A stretch of DNA of 16,482 nucleotides from CAISIP01 sp039934375 (GTDB lineage Bacteria; Pseudomonadota; Gammaproteobacteria; Burkholderiales; Burkholderiaceae_C), in assembly GCA_039934375.1 (NCBI GenBank), contig JBDTMH010000084.1:1-16482 (forward strand), in the 5' to 3' direction. Of this stretch, positions 7,332 to 13,743 are shown in pieces; position 1 is the first letter of the stretch; every line of letters begins with the position of its first letter. The position numbers and the translations under genes were made by a program. Under the pieces are notes generated by a model. It was not told where the DNA came from. It worked only from the letters and a program-made list of their open reading frames with translations, and searched no databases.

Positions 7332-7392
7332 GCGCCTTGACGGCGGCAGTCCTCGCAACGCAGCGCCCGTTGTCAGCGTTGCGTCAAGGCGC
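7332..7392. terminator. Nested inverted repeat between convergent genes
   Basis: GCGCCTTGACG (7332-7342) and CGTCAAGGCGC (7382-7392) are a perfect 11-bp inverted repeat. Inside it CAACGC (7356-7361) pairs perfectly with GCGTTG (7376-7381), so the two stems could stack directly at 7381/7382. The right arm lies within the last codons of the convergent gene that stops at 7373. The element is a good candidate for a bidirectional terminator or an RNA-end protecting structure. No T-run is present. Confidence 0.45.
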
Positions 7393-8278
7393 GTCGGAAC
7401 TCCGCGCGTTTGATCGCCAGATAGTCGTCGCGGTCGAGCTCGTGCAACTGGCGCTTGTAACGCTCGGTCGCGCTGAACCAGTCACTCAGCCGTGCGTCGC
7501 GTTGGCGCTCGCGCGGCGCCACATCAGCCGTATCCAGCGTCACGTCGATCGCCAGGTAGTAGCGCATGGCATTGCGTTCGACCACGCCGCGCAGCCCGTC
7601 GACCAAACGGTCGGACTGGCCGCCACGCGCGGGGTCTGCCGAGAAGCCGACCTTGTCGCGACCGGCAGTCGCCAAATAGACCTTCATCGCCATCTGACCG
7701 GCAAAACCAACGTCGTAAGCGTATAAAAACCGGAGAAATGTGCGATTGCCATCCAGCCCCACGGCCTGCAAGGCAATCCGATAATTGCTGGTCGCCATTG
7801 GACCATTGCCGGCGTGCATGGATACGTGCAGATAATTCGCGGAGGCAGCGACAGTCTCGAATGTGAAGTCAACCCGCGCAGCATCGGCGAGTTCCTGTTC
7901 TGTCTTTTTGCCAAAAAAGGCCGCCAACACGCTGGTGCCACCGGTCAACGGCGAGGCACGACACGATTTGGTATTGAAATGCAGCAGCAGCACCTCGCAC
8001 CATTGCTGCGCGGTTGACAACTGCGCGCGCAAGTCATCCAACGGATGGTCGACAACCGCAAACACTTCGCCCGACACATGGTCGCCGGCCTGCCGCGAGC
8101 GCAGCACCAGCGGACGACCAAACGCGCTCTGCTGCAACTCCTGGTTCAACGATGCATGCTGTTCAAGCAAAAGCTGCGCCGGGTCCTGCGCCGCATTTGC
8201 ACCCACCCAAAACGCCAACGCCATGATCGGCACTACGCGTCGCAAGGCAAAGGCCCGGCCCCAGGTGCCGGATCTCAT
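7373..8278 (-). CDS. Conserved secreted protein of unknown function
   Basis: A 301-residue protein with a basic N-region and a hydrophobic segment (about 15-28) ending ANA-AQD, a probable signal peptide. The mature part begins with a predicted helix (PAQLLLEQHASLNQELQQ), followed by GEVFAVVDHPLDDLRAQL and a cysteine pair C94/C106 in WCEVLLLHFNTKSC. Then come YRIALQAVGLDGNRTFLRFLYAYDVGF, a GLRGVVERNAMRYYLAID strand-rich region and a charged helical C-terminus (WFSATERYKRQLHELDRDDYLAIKR in parts). I recognise this as similar to uncharacterised exported proteins of betaproteobacteria, but I know no function. The closely spaced cysteines may form a disulfide. It lies 43 bases downstream of the small hydrophilic protein gene on the same strand. 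Confidence 0.75.
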   Translation of the reverse strand: MRSGTWGRAFALRRVVPIMALAFWVGANAAQDPAQLLLEQHASLNQELQQSAFGRPLVLRSRQAGDHVSGEVFAVVDHPLDDLRAQLSTAQQWCEVLLLHFNTKSCRASPLTGGTSVLAAFFGKKTEQELADAARVDFTFETVAASANYLHVSMHAGNGPMATSNYRIALQAVGLDGNRTFLRFLYAYDVGFAGQMAMKVYLATAGRDKVGFSADPARGGQSDRLVDGLRGVVERNAMRYYLAIDVTLDTADVAPRERQRDARLSDWFSATERYKRQLHELDRDDYLAIKRAEFRRALTQR

Positions 8279-8321
8279 TGAACTTCGCTGTGCTCAGGTA
8301 CCCGCCATCGTGGTACTGACA

Positions 8322-8666
8322 TCAGCTCTTTGAGGAGCGCTTGCGATCCGACGGGGCTTGGCCGCCCTTGGCATGGGACGCACCAGCCTGCTCCGCTTTG
8401 CGCATGTCCGCCGCCTCTTGTTGCGATTGCGGCTTGGCGGCGCGTGCAGCCGCGTCGACCTTGCCTGATGCGACGAAGGCTTTTGCGGAGTCGGTGTACC
8501 GGCGGTTGGACTCGTAGTCTCCTTCGCCCTGCACCTTGTTCTTGCCGCCCTGGCCCGCCAATGGCTCCTGGGTGCTATCCTGGCCTCGCCGATTTTGCTG
8601 CGGCGAGCCTTGTGCGGCTTGGGCCGATTTGTTGGTATTCCTGCTGGATGGTTGTTGCGACTGCAT
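8322..8666 (-). CDS. Small hydrophilic protein of unknown function
   Basis: A 114-residue, highly polar protein rich in Q, S, K, A and G, with no signal peptide, membrane segment or cysteine. The N-terminal half (MQSQQPSSRNTNKSAQAAQG and following) looks disordered. The central motif GEGDYESNRRYTDSAKAFV followed by ASGKVDAAARAAKP resembles a motif I recall from short uncharacterised proteobacterial proteins. The tail is basic (SDRKRSSKS). The start at 8666 is supported by GGGAG seven bases upstream. The open frame extends further, to 8870, but with composition unlike the motif-bearing part. Function unknown. It could be co-transcribed with the secreted protein downstream. Confidence 0.7.
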   Translation of the reverse strand: MQSQQPSSRNTNKSAQAAQGSPQQNRRGQDSTQEPLAGQGGKNKVQGEGDYESNRRYTDSAKAFVASGKVDAAARAAKPQSQQEAADMRKAEQAGASHAKGGQAPSDRKRSSKS

Positions 8667-8880
8667 GGATTGCTCCCGGGTGGAACTGGACGATGGCGCC
8701 AGGCCCCATGCCTGGCCACCAGAACCCATGCTACGCAGGTGAGCGGTCAACGCGTATCGGATGGGGTAGCCGGAACGTGTCGGACATCGCCTTGCCGGCC
8801 AATCCGCGCCAAACGCCAGGTTCGCCGCTCCAGTGCCGCAGCGGCGGCTGCGCGTGCCCGATGCCAGCAAGGCCCTTTGG
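8667..8880. other. Intergenic region with two GC-rich hairpins
   Basis: This is the longest gene-free gap. CGCAGC (8837-8842) and GCTGCG (8847-8852) make a 6-bp stem with a 4-nt loop about 30 bases past the MarR stop, a possible weak terminator. GCCAGGC (8698-8704) and GCCTGGC (8710-8716) make a 7-bp stem with a 5-nt loop about 32 bases upstream of the small protein's ATG, so probably in its 5' leader. I see no convincing promoter hexamers or gene here. Confidence 0.4.
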
Positions 8881-9270
8881 CTACACCAGCGCCGCGCAGA
8901 CCTCTCGCGCCGTCTGCGTGGCCTCTAGCAAGCGACTCTTGCCACCGGGGCGCAGACGCACATATCGGCACCCGTCAGTTGCGGTTTCGGTGTCGCGTTG
9001 CAACCAGCCGGTCTTCTCCAGCGGCAACAGCTGGCGGACCACGGCGGAGGCCGGTATGCCCAGCACCGGCACCAGTGCGGTTGTGACCAGTCGATGCCCG
9101 TCGGCATTCAGCAACTGGGTCAGCAGAACGAAGTCGCAATAGCTGAGCCCGTGGTAGGTGCCCAGTTCCTCGTCCAGCACACGCCGGATGCGTGCGTGCT
9201 CGACGCTGATCGCCAGGCATTGGTCCAATGGGCACGGTGCCTGGACCGCGATAGGGGGCAGCGCATGCAT
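8881..9270 (-). CDS. MarR-family transcriptional regulator
   Basis: A 129-residue winged-helix regulator, somewhat short for the family (about 140-150). Helix 1 with the dimerisation region covers about 15-38. The MarR-like GLSYCDFVLLTQLL (41-54) follows, then the helix-turn-helix GHRLVTTALVPVLGIPASAVVRQLLPLEKTGWLQR (about 58-92, recognition helix near 74-86) and a wing with DGCRYVRLRPGG (99-110). The C-terminal dimerisation helix is brief. Cys13, Cys18 and Cys45 could make it redox- or thiol-responsive, though that is only a possibility. Its ATG starts one base after the GIY-YIG gene stop (TGACATG), so it is translationally coupled to that gene. It probably regulates the shared promoter at 9698-9726. 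Confidence 0.82.
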   Translation of the reverse strand: MHALPPIAVQAPCPLDQCLAISVEHARIRRVLDEELGTYHGLSYCDFVLLTQLLNADGHRLVTTALVPVLGIPASAVVRQLLPLEKTGWLQRDTETATDGCRYVRLRPGGKSRLLEATQTAREVCAALV

Positions 9271-9271
9271 G

Positions 9272-9664
9272 TCAAGACTCCAGAGTCACGACGGGCCTGG
9301 CAGTGACTGCAGCAGGAACCGGGTTGTAACTGGGCGCGCCTGAACGCACCAACTCCTCACGCCACAGTTGCAACAAGGCCGCGAGTTCCCCCGTGTAGTC
9401 GAAGTCCGGTTCGTGGTTTTGCCGGATCTGATCGAGTACCTCAAAGCGAAAGACCTGCGCGCCATGCGCTACCCAGTCAGACTGCAGCTGCGGATTGCGG
9501 TGGCCGCGCATCGCCAACTCGAAGCGGTGGCGGTTCATCGCGCCCTGCGGATTGGACGACGCGCCCAGATACACCCACTGGTTCACGGTATTGCGGATCA
9601 CGAAGACCCCTGGAGGCACAAAGGTCTGCTTGAAGCGGTTCTTCAGTTGGCGGTTGTCGGACAT
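9272..9664 (-). CDS. GIY-YIG superfamily protein
   Basis: A 130-residue single-domain protein. The motif pair appears as GVF (19-21) and VYLG (31-34) in PPGVFVIRNTVNQWVYLGASSNPQ. After it come the basic stretch NRHRFEL (44-50), HRNPQLQSDW (55-64), the VFRFEVLDQI strand (71-80), the acidic residue Glu93 in YTGELAALL (candidate metal ligand) and the terminal SYNPVP (Asn114). This architecture, including the RNTVN loop between the two motif halves, matches a widespread family of small GIY-YIG proteins that have no assigned function to my knowledge. GVF/VYLG differs from canonical GIY/YIG, so nuclease activity is not certain. First gene of a bicistronic unit with the MarR regulator. A promoter lies 35 bases or more upstream. 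Confidence 0.82.
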   Translation of the reverse strand: MSDNRQLKNRFKQTFVPPGVFVIRNTVNQWVYLGASSNPQGAMNRHRFELAMRGHRNPQLQSDWVAHGAQVFRFEVLDQIRQNHEPDFDYTGELAALLQLWREELVRSGAPSYNPVPAAVTARPVVTLES

Positions 9665-9697
9665 GGTCGTTAGGGCGGGCAGATATCAATCGACCGG

Positions 9698-9726
9698 ATA
9701 TTACCCGGGTTAATTGCAATAGTCAA
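9698..9726 (-). promoter_or_regulatory. Sigma70-type promoter of the GIY-YIG/MarR pair
   Basis: On the minus strand TTGACT (9726-9721) is followed by exactly 17 bases and then TAATAT (9703-9698). This is a 5/6 match to the -35 consensus, with ideal spacing and a reasonable -10. It points to the GIY-YIG start at 9664, giving a short leader. On the opposite strand TTGCAA (9714-9719) with GATAAA (9736-9741) at 16 bases may be an overlapping divergent promoter for the pyrophosphatase gene, but it is weaker. Confidence 0.6.
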
Positions 9727-9738
9727 TATCACCCGGAT
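9698..9738. repeat. 28-bp-spaced direct repeat overlapping the promoter, candidate MarR operator
   Basis: ATATTACCCGGGT (9698-9710) and ATATCACCCGGAT (9726-9738) match at 11 of 13 positions and lie 28 bases apart on the same strand. One copy covers the -10 element and part of the spacer. The other begins at the last base of the -35. Two similar sites bracketing a promoter next to a MarR gene suggest autorepression. The link to the MarR protein is inference. Confidence 0.5.
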
Positions 9739-9809
9739 AAAACAGGCAACTGGCCATGCACTCAACAATCCGGATCGGAGCGAAACCCGCAACCAGTTAG
9801 GCTTGCGCC

Positions 9810-10322
9810 ATGTCCGCAATCCGCAGCCCACCCCGCTTCACGGCCACTGATGGTCGGGATGCCGCCGAGGTCGATGTCTTCATCGAAGTGCCTCGCGGCA
9901 GCTTCCTCAAGCGCGGCCCGGACGGTCGCATTCACTTCGTGTCGCCGCTGCCATGCCCGTACAACTATGGCGCCGTGCCGGACTTCCTGGGGCTCGAAGG
10001 CGACCTGCTCGATGCCGTGGTGCTCGGTCCGCGTCTGCGTTTCGGCACACGCAAGCGCCTGCGGGTCTGGGGCGCAATTACCTTGACCGATCGTGGCCAG
10101 TGCGACGACAAGCTGATCTGCAGCGCGCTGCCGCCGACGGCGCAAGACATGCAACGTCTGCTGCGCTTCTTCCGCTTCTATGCGCGTTGCAAGGCCTTGC
10201 TTAACTGGTGGCGCGGCCGGCCCGGTCGCAATGCCTGCGAAGGCTGGCGCACCACGCAGGATGCCCTGGCGCGCGCCAGGCCCCTCTCGGACCGATGGTC
10301 GGGGCCCGCCGTACCGTTTTGA
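9810..10322 (+). CDS. Divergent inorganic pyrophosphatase-family protein
   Basis: A 170-residue cytoplasmic protein with the family I soluble pyrophosphatase core. Visible elements are DVFIEVPRGS (Glu26), Lys34, R40-IHFVSPLPCPYNYGAVPDFLG (Tyr51/Tyr53), EGDLLDAVVLG (63-73), DRGQCDDKLIC (Asp94, Asp99, Asp100, Lys101) and FYARCK (Tyr124, Lys128) near the end. Compared with the classic D-G-D-P-x-D signature, the first Asp is Glu63 and the Pro is Leu66, while Asp65 and Asp68 are kept. It may therefore be an altered-activity paralogue rather than the housekeeping enzyme. The C-terminus (Trp/Arg-rich WWRGRPGR and onward) differs from the family norm. Divergent from the GIY-YIG gene and convergent with srkA. 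Confidence 0.82.
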   Translation: MSAIRSPPRFTATDGRDAAEVDVFIEVPRGSFLKRGPDGRIHFVSPLPCPYNYGAVPDFLGLEGDLLDAVVLGPRLRFGTRKRLRVWGAITLTDRGQCDDKLICSALPPTAQDMQRLLRFFRFYARCKALLNWWRGRPGRNACEGWRTTQDALARARPLSDRWSGPAVPF

Positions 10323-10338
10323 ACCCCGACACACAGCG

Positions 10339-10353
10339 ACGCCAGGCAGGCGT
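10339..10353. terminator. Small hairpin between convergent genes
   Basis: ACGCC (10339-10343) and GGCGT (10349-10353) form a 5-bp stem with a 5-nt loop in the 42-base gap between the pyrophosphatase-like and srkA stops. There is no T-run, so this is a weak terminator candidate. Confidence 0.25.
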
Positions 10354-10364
10354 GGCACGGCAGT

Positions 10365-11426
10365 TCACACCACCAGCGGGTCTTCGTCCATCGCCTCGCA
10401 TTGGTCCTCGAGCATCTGGATCTGGCCTTTCCAGTAATCGCTCGATCCGAACCATGGGAAATTGATCGGGAAGATCGGGTCTTCCCAGCGTCGCGCCAGC
10501 CATGCGCTGTAGTGGATCAGGCGCAGCGTACGCAACGGCTCGATCAGGGCCAGCTCGCGCCGGTCGAATTCGCGGAACTGTTCGTACCCGTCGACCAGCG
10601 CGCCCAGCTGGCGCTGGCGTTGTTGCCGATCACCCGACAACAACATCCACAGGTCCTGCACTGCCGCTCCCGTACGGGCATCGTCCAGGTCGACGAAATG
10701 CGGACCCGGACCGGCTGCGGCGGGTACGTCGGTCGGTGTCCACAGGATATTGCCGGGATGGCAATCACCATGCAGGCGCAACAGCCGGATCGGCTCTTCT
10801 CCCGGTGGCGACGTTCGCGCGGCCAGGCAGTCATGTCGACCCACCATGTCCAGTGCCTGCGCCGACATGTCCGCCCACATGCGCTGAACGTCCAACGGAA
10901 TCCTGTCGTTGGCCAGCAGCCAATCGCGCGAGGCCGCGCCGAAGGTCTGCAGATTCAAGGCCGGACGATGCACGAAGGCGCTACGGGCACCGACGGCATG
11001 GAAACGTGCGAGGAAACGCCCGATCCATTCCAGCACCTCACCGTTGTCCAGTTCAGGCCAGCGACCACCGCGGCGTGGACTGACGCTGAACATGAAACCG
11101 CCGAAATGGTGCAGCGTGGCGCCAGCGAGTTGCAGCGGCCCGACCGCCGGCACCTCGGCCTGCTCCAGTTCGCGCGAAAAGTCGTGCTCCTCCTGGATCT
11201 GCGCCTGGCTCCAGCGCTGCGGCCGATAGAACTTGGCCACGACAGCGCCGCCATCCTCGAGTTGTACCTGGTACACCCGGTTCTCATAACTCGACAAGGC
11301 CGTCAATCGGCCATCACCGCGCAGTCCGACGCCATCGAGGGCATCGAGCACCTGATCGGGGGTCAGGGTTTCGAACGGATGAACGACCGACAAGGCCGGT
11401 TTGCTGGGGATTGGGGGTGACGCCAT
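10365..11426 (-). CDS. srkA: Stress response serine/threonine protein kinase SrkA (YihE/RdoA)
   Basis: A 353-residue cytoplasmic kinase of the aminoglycoside-phosphotransferase fold, clearly alignable with E. coli SrkA (YihE, 328 residues). Shared stretches include PFETLTPDQVLDALDGVGLR, LSSYENRVYQVQLEDG, VAKFYRPQRWS (ATP Lys65), the catalytic loop LLRLHGDCHPGNILW (Asp221, Asn226), FVDLDDARTGAAVQDLWMLLSGD, IEPLRTLRLIHYSAWLARRW and NFPWFG. The ATG at 11426 was chosen over a GTG at 11462; the conserved region begins about 16 residues into the chosen protein. SrkA is known to protect against stress-induced death in enterobacteria. Monocistronic here, divergent from the lipocalin-led operon and convergent with the pyrophosphatase-like gene. 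Confidence 0.95.
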   Translation of the reverse strand: MASPPIPSKPALSVVHPFETLTPDQVLDALDGVGLRGDGRLTALSSYENRVYQVQLEDGGAVVAKFYRPQRWSQAQIQEEHDFSRELEQAEVPAVGPLQLAGATLHHFGGFMFSVSPRRGGRWPELDNGEVLEWIGRFLARFHAVGARSAFVHRPALNLQTFGAASRDWLLANDRIPLDVQRMWADMSAQALDMVGRHDCLAARTSPPGEEPIRLLRLHGDCHPGNILWTPTDVPAAAGPGPHFVDLDDARTGAAVQDLWMLLSGDRQQRQRQLGALVDGYEQFREFDRRELALIEPLRTLRLIHYSAWLARRWEDPIFPINFPWFGSSDYWKGQIQMLEDQCEAMDEDPLVV

Positions 11427-11462
11427 GGTGACATTGTCGAGCCTGTACTGACGCCCCCACAC

Positions 11463-11491
11463 TTGCCAGCCCCATACCTTTGACCTAAGAT
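11463..11491 (+). promoter_or_regulatory. Promoter of the lipocalin/PaaN/carotenoid oxygenase operon
   Basis: TTGCCA (11463-11468), a 17-base spacer and TAAGAT (11486-11491) make a good sigma70-type promoter. Transcription would begin near 11498, leaving a leader of about 14 bases that contains AGGAAA ahead of the ATG at 11512. The region sits between the divergent srkA gene and this operon. Confidence 0.5.
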
Positions 11492-11504
11492 AAGTTCACT
11501 TAGG
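11484..11504. promoter_or_regulatory. Palindromic operator candidate over the promoter -10
   Basis: CCTAAG (11484-11489) and CTTAGG (11499-11504) are a perfect 6-bp inverted repeat with a 9-base spacer. A second, tighter perfect inverted repeat, TAAGT (11491-11495) and ACTTA (11498-11502), is interleaved with it. Both cover the -10 and the predicted start point, where a bound repressor would block transcription. The cognate regulator is not obvious: the MarR at 8881-9270 has a different candidate site, so the regulator may lie beyond the right edge. Confidence 0.5.
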
Positions 11505-11511
11505 AAAGTTA

Positions 11512-11985
11512 ATGAAGCCAACCCCGATGACTGCAGCCAGCCGCGCAGACAACCCTTTGCTCGGCACCTGGCACCTGGTTCGCTGGGACATCAGCTACGG
11601 CGACGGCCGTCCCACGAGCCTGCCGTTTGGCGCGGACGCGACCGGATTGATCCTGTACAGCGGCGACGGGACGATGAGCGCCTGCATCGCCCGCAGCACA
11701 CGCAGCCCGCTGGCCAGCGACAGCGTGCGCAGTGCCCCCGTTGCCGAACGGCTGGCCGCATTCGAGAGCTATTTCCAGTATGCCGGGACGTATCGGGTTC
11801 GTGGAGAGCCGGGTCGTCAACAGGTGGTGCACCGCGTCACCCATGCGCTCAATCCCAATTTTGTCGGTACCGAGCAGGTTCGCGACATGTTGTTTGCCGA
11901 CGACGGAACCCTGACGCTTTCAGCCTCGGACACCGTGCCTGGCACCAACACCCAACGCCATCATCGCCTGGTCTGGCGTCGCTGA
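11512..11985 (+). CDS. Lipocalin-like domain protein
   Basis: A 157-residue protein with a lipocalin-like (Lipocalin_5/PF13924 type) beta-barrel domain. It opens with NPLLGTWHLVRWDISYGDG, the family's N-terminal GTW motif, followed by GLILYSGDGTMSACIA, AFESYFQYAGTYRV, VVHRVTHALNPNFVGTEQVRD and a closing RHHRLVW strand. No signal peptide is visible, so it is probably cytoplasmic. Such proteins are often small partners in aromatic or hydrophobic compound catabolism operons, but their biochemical role is generally unknown. Binding or delivery of a hydrophobic substrate would fit here. First gene of the operon, 20 bases before the PaaN-type gene. Confidence 0.82.
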   Translation: MKPTPMTAASRADNPLLGTWHLVRWDISYGDGRPTSLPFGADATGLILYSGDGTMSACIARSTRSPLASDSVRSAPVAERLAAFESYFQYAGTYRVRGEPGRQQVVHRVTHALNPNFVGTEQVRDMLFADDGTLTLSASDTVPGTNTQRHHRLVWRR

Positions 11986-12005
11986 ACCAGATCGGAGCAC
12001 ACACC

Positions 12006-13727
12006 ATGTCCATCGCCCAGAATTGGTTCGACCAACACCGCGACCGTTTTCAGCGCGCCCAGGTGGCCTGCGTCGAGCGTGACTGCTGGAGCCCGTTTCC
12101 GGAACTGCCGGCCAAATTTCCAGACACCCAAGTTGCGCAGGCCAATGGCATGGCCGCATTCCAGGCCCAGCTCGGAGGCGCCCAACCGCGCGCGTTCGTG
12201 CTCGAGCAACCCGGCATCCAGGGAACCCTGGGTGCGGAGGTGTCGCCCTATACCCAGCGGCCGCTGGGTATCGTGTATCCGCGCTCCGACATCGACACCC
12301 TGTTCGACGCCGCACTGGTGGCCATGCCCGCCTGGGCTGAGGCCACGGTGCAGCAGCGCATCGGCGTGCTGATGCAAGTGGTTGACGTACTCTTTCGCGA
12401 ACACCTGTTCGAGCTGACCCACGCGGTGATGCATACCGCCGGCCAGAGCTTCAATATGGCGTATGCGGGTTCGGGCGTGAACGCGCTGGACCGTGCGATC
12501 GAAGCGCTGGTGTACGCACACCACGCGCAACGCGCAGTGACACCCACGGCACGTTGGGAGCGCCAGTTCGGCTCTTCGCGCATCGCACTGCAGAAGACCT
12601 ACCGCCTGGTGCCGCGAGGCGTGGCGGTGTGTTTTGCCTGCGCCAGTTTCCCGACCTGGAACGCCTGGCCGTCGATGATGGCCAGCCTGGCCACCGGCAA
12701 CCCGGTGATCGTCAAGCCCCATCCAGCCACCATCTTGCCGATGGCGATCTCGGTGCGGGTGTTCCGCCAGGTCATCGCCGCAGCCGGCTTCGACCCGAAC
12801 CTGGTCACGATGGCGCTCGACACCATGGAGGAACCGATCGGCAAGATCCTGGTGCAGCATCCGAAAACCGCCATCGTCGACTTCACCGGCAGCGTGGCCT
12901 TCGGCCAGTGGGTCGAGCGCAACGCCTACCCGGCATTGGCCTTTACCGAGACTGCCGGCTGCAATACCGTGGTGCTGGAATCCGCCGACGACCTCGATGC
13001 CGTGCTGCGCAGCCTGGCCACGACCCTGTGCATGTTCAGCGCCCAGATGTGCACCAGCCCGCAGAATATCTATATCCCGGCCGAAGGCGTGCGCACCCCC
13101 GCGGGTCAGGTGCCACTGGACGAGGTCGCCCGCCGGCTGGCCGATGCCGTTGCCAAACTGGCGGGCGACCCGAAGAAGGCGGGCATGATCCTGGCCACGA
13201 TTCAGTCCGAGCAGACGCTGGCCCTGGTACGGCAGCTGCGCGACGAAGGCGCGGCGCACGGCACCGTGCTGCTCGAACCGGCCGCCTACGTGCACCCCGA
13301 GTTCCCGGACGCCCGCACCTGCACGCCCTTGATGCTGCAGGTCGGCACCACCGAACGCGACCTGTATGGTGCCGAGCGCTTCGGCCCGGTCAGCTTCGTC
13401 ATCCGCTGCCTGGATGGCGCCGACGCGCTGGCGCAGGCAACCCGTGATGTAGCGGAATTCGGAGGTCTGACGGCATTCCTGTATTCGACCGACGAGGACT
13501 TCATCACCCGTGCCGAAGCAGACTACGCCCGTGCCGGCGCACAACTCACCATCAACCTGACCGGCGCGATGCCGCTGAACTTTGCCGCCGCCTACAGCGA
13601 CTACCACGTCACCGGCCTGAACCCGGCCGGCAATGCGTCACTGACCCACCTGGCGTTTGTTGCCAGCCGCTTCTGTATTGCACAGTCCCGCCGCCCGGTG
13701 CAAGCTGACACAAACCGCAACCCTTGA
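12006..13727 (+). CDS. paaN: PaaN-type aldehyde dehydrogenase (phenylacetic acid degradation protein PaaN family)
   Basis: A 573-residue NAD(P)-dependent aldehyde dehydrogenase-fold enzyme of the PaaN/PaaZ-like branch. It lacks the hydratase domain of the bifunctional E. coli PaaZ. The N-terminal part (about 1-180) is family-specific. The dehydrogenase core shows GVAVCFACASFPTWNAWPSM, NPVIVKPHP (Lys237), DFTGSVAFG (Gly295 region), FTETAGCN (general-base Glu315) and the nucleophile Cys349 in SAQMCTSPQN. The catalytic set is intact. No other paa genes are in the window. It sits between a lipocalin-like gene and two alkene-cleaving oxygenases, which suggests it oxidises an aldehyde released by them rather than acting in the standard phenylacetate pathway. 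The product name is by family; the substrate is inferred. Confidence 0.85.
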   Translation: MSIAQNWFDQHRDRFQRAQVACVERDCWSPFPELPAKFPDTQVAQANGMAAFQAQLGGAQPRAFVLEQPGIQGTLGAEVSPYTQRPLGIVYPRSDIDTLFDAALVAMPAWAEATVQQRIGVLMQVVDVLFREHLFELTHAVMHTAGQSFNMAYAGSGVNALDRAIEALVYAHHAQRAVTPTARWERQFGSSRIALQKTYRLVPRGVAVCFACASFPTWNAWPSMMASLATGNPVIVKPHPATILPMAISVRVFRQVIAAAGFDPNLVTMALDTMEEPIGKILVQHPKTAIVDFTGSVAFGQWVERNAYPALAFTETAGCNTVVLESADDLDAVLRSLATTLCMFSAQMCTSPQNIYIPAEGVRTPAGQVPLDEVARRLADAVAKLAGDPKKAGMILATIQSEQTLALVRQLRDEGAAHGTVLLEPAAYVHPEFPDARTCTPLMLQVGTTERDLYGAERFGPVSFVIRCLDGADALAQATRDVAEFGGLTAFLYSTDEDFITRAEADYARAGAQLTINLTGAMPLNFAAAYSDYHVTGLNPAGNASLTHLAFVASRFCIAQSRRPVQADTNRNP

Positions 13728-13743
13728 GCCAAGGAGCTTTTCC

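Noticed and set aside
8298..8317. A GTACC/GGTAC inverted repeat between the secreted-protein and small-protein genes.
   Set aside because: A 5-bp stem with a long loop and no T-run is within chance expectation.
8667..8870. N-terminal extension of the small hydrophilic protein to 182 residues.
   Set aside because: The internal ATG at 8666 has a well-placed GGGAG, and the extension has no recognisable motif and a different composition.
12006..13727. Reading the dehydrogenase as evidence for a phenylacetate (paa) catabolic cluster.
   Set aside because: No paaABCDE, paaK, paaG or thiolase genes are present. The neighbours are oxygenases of another type, so only the family name is kept.
13657..13743. 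Upstream ATG for carotenoid oxygenase 1.
   Set aside because: It lies inside the dehydrogenase gene with no ribosome-binding site noted, whereas the ATG at 13744 follows AAGGAG.
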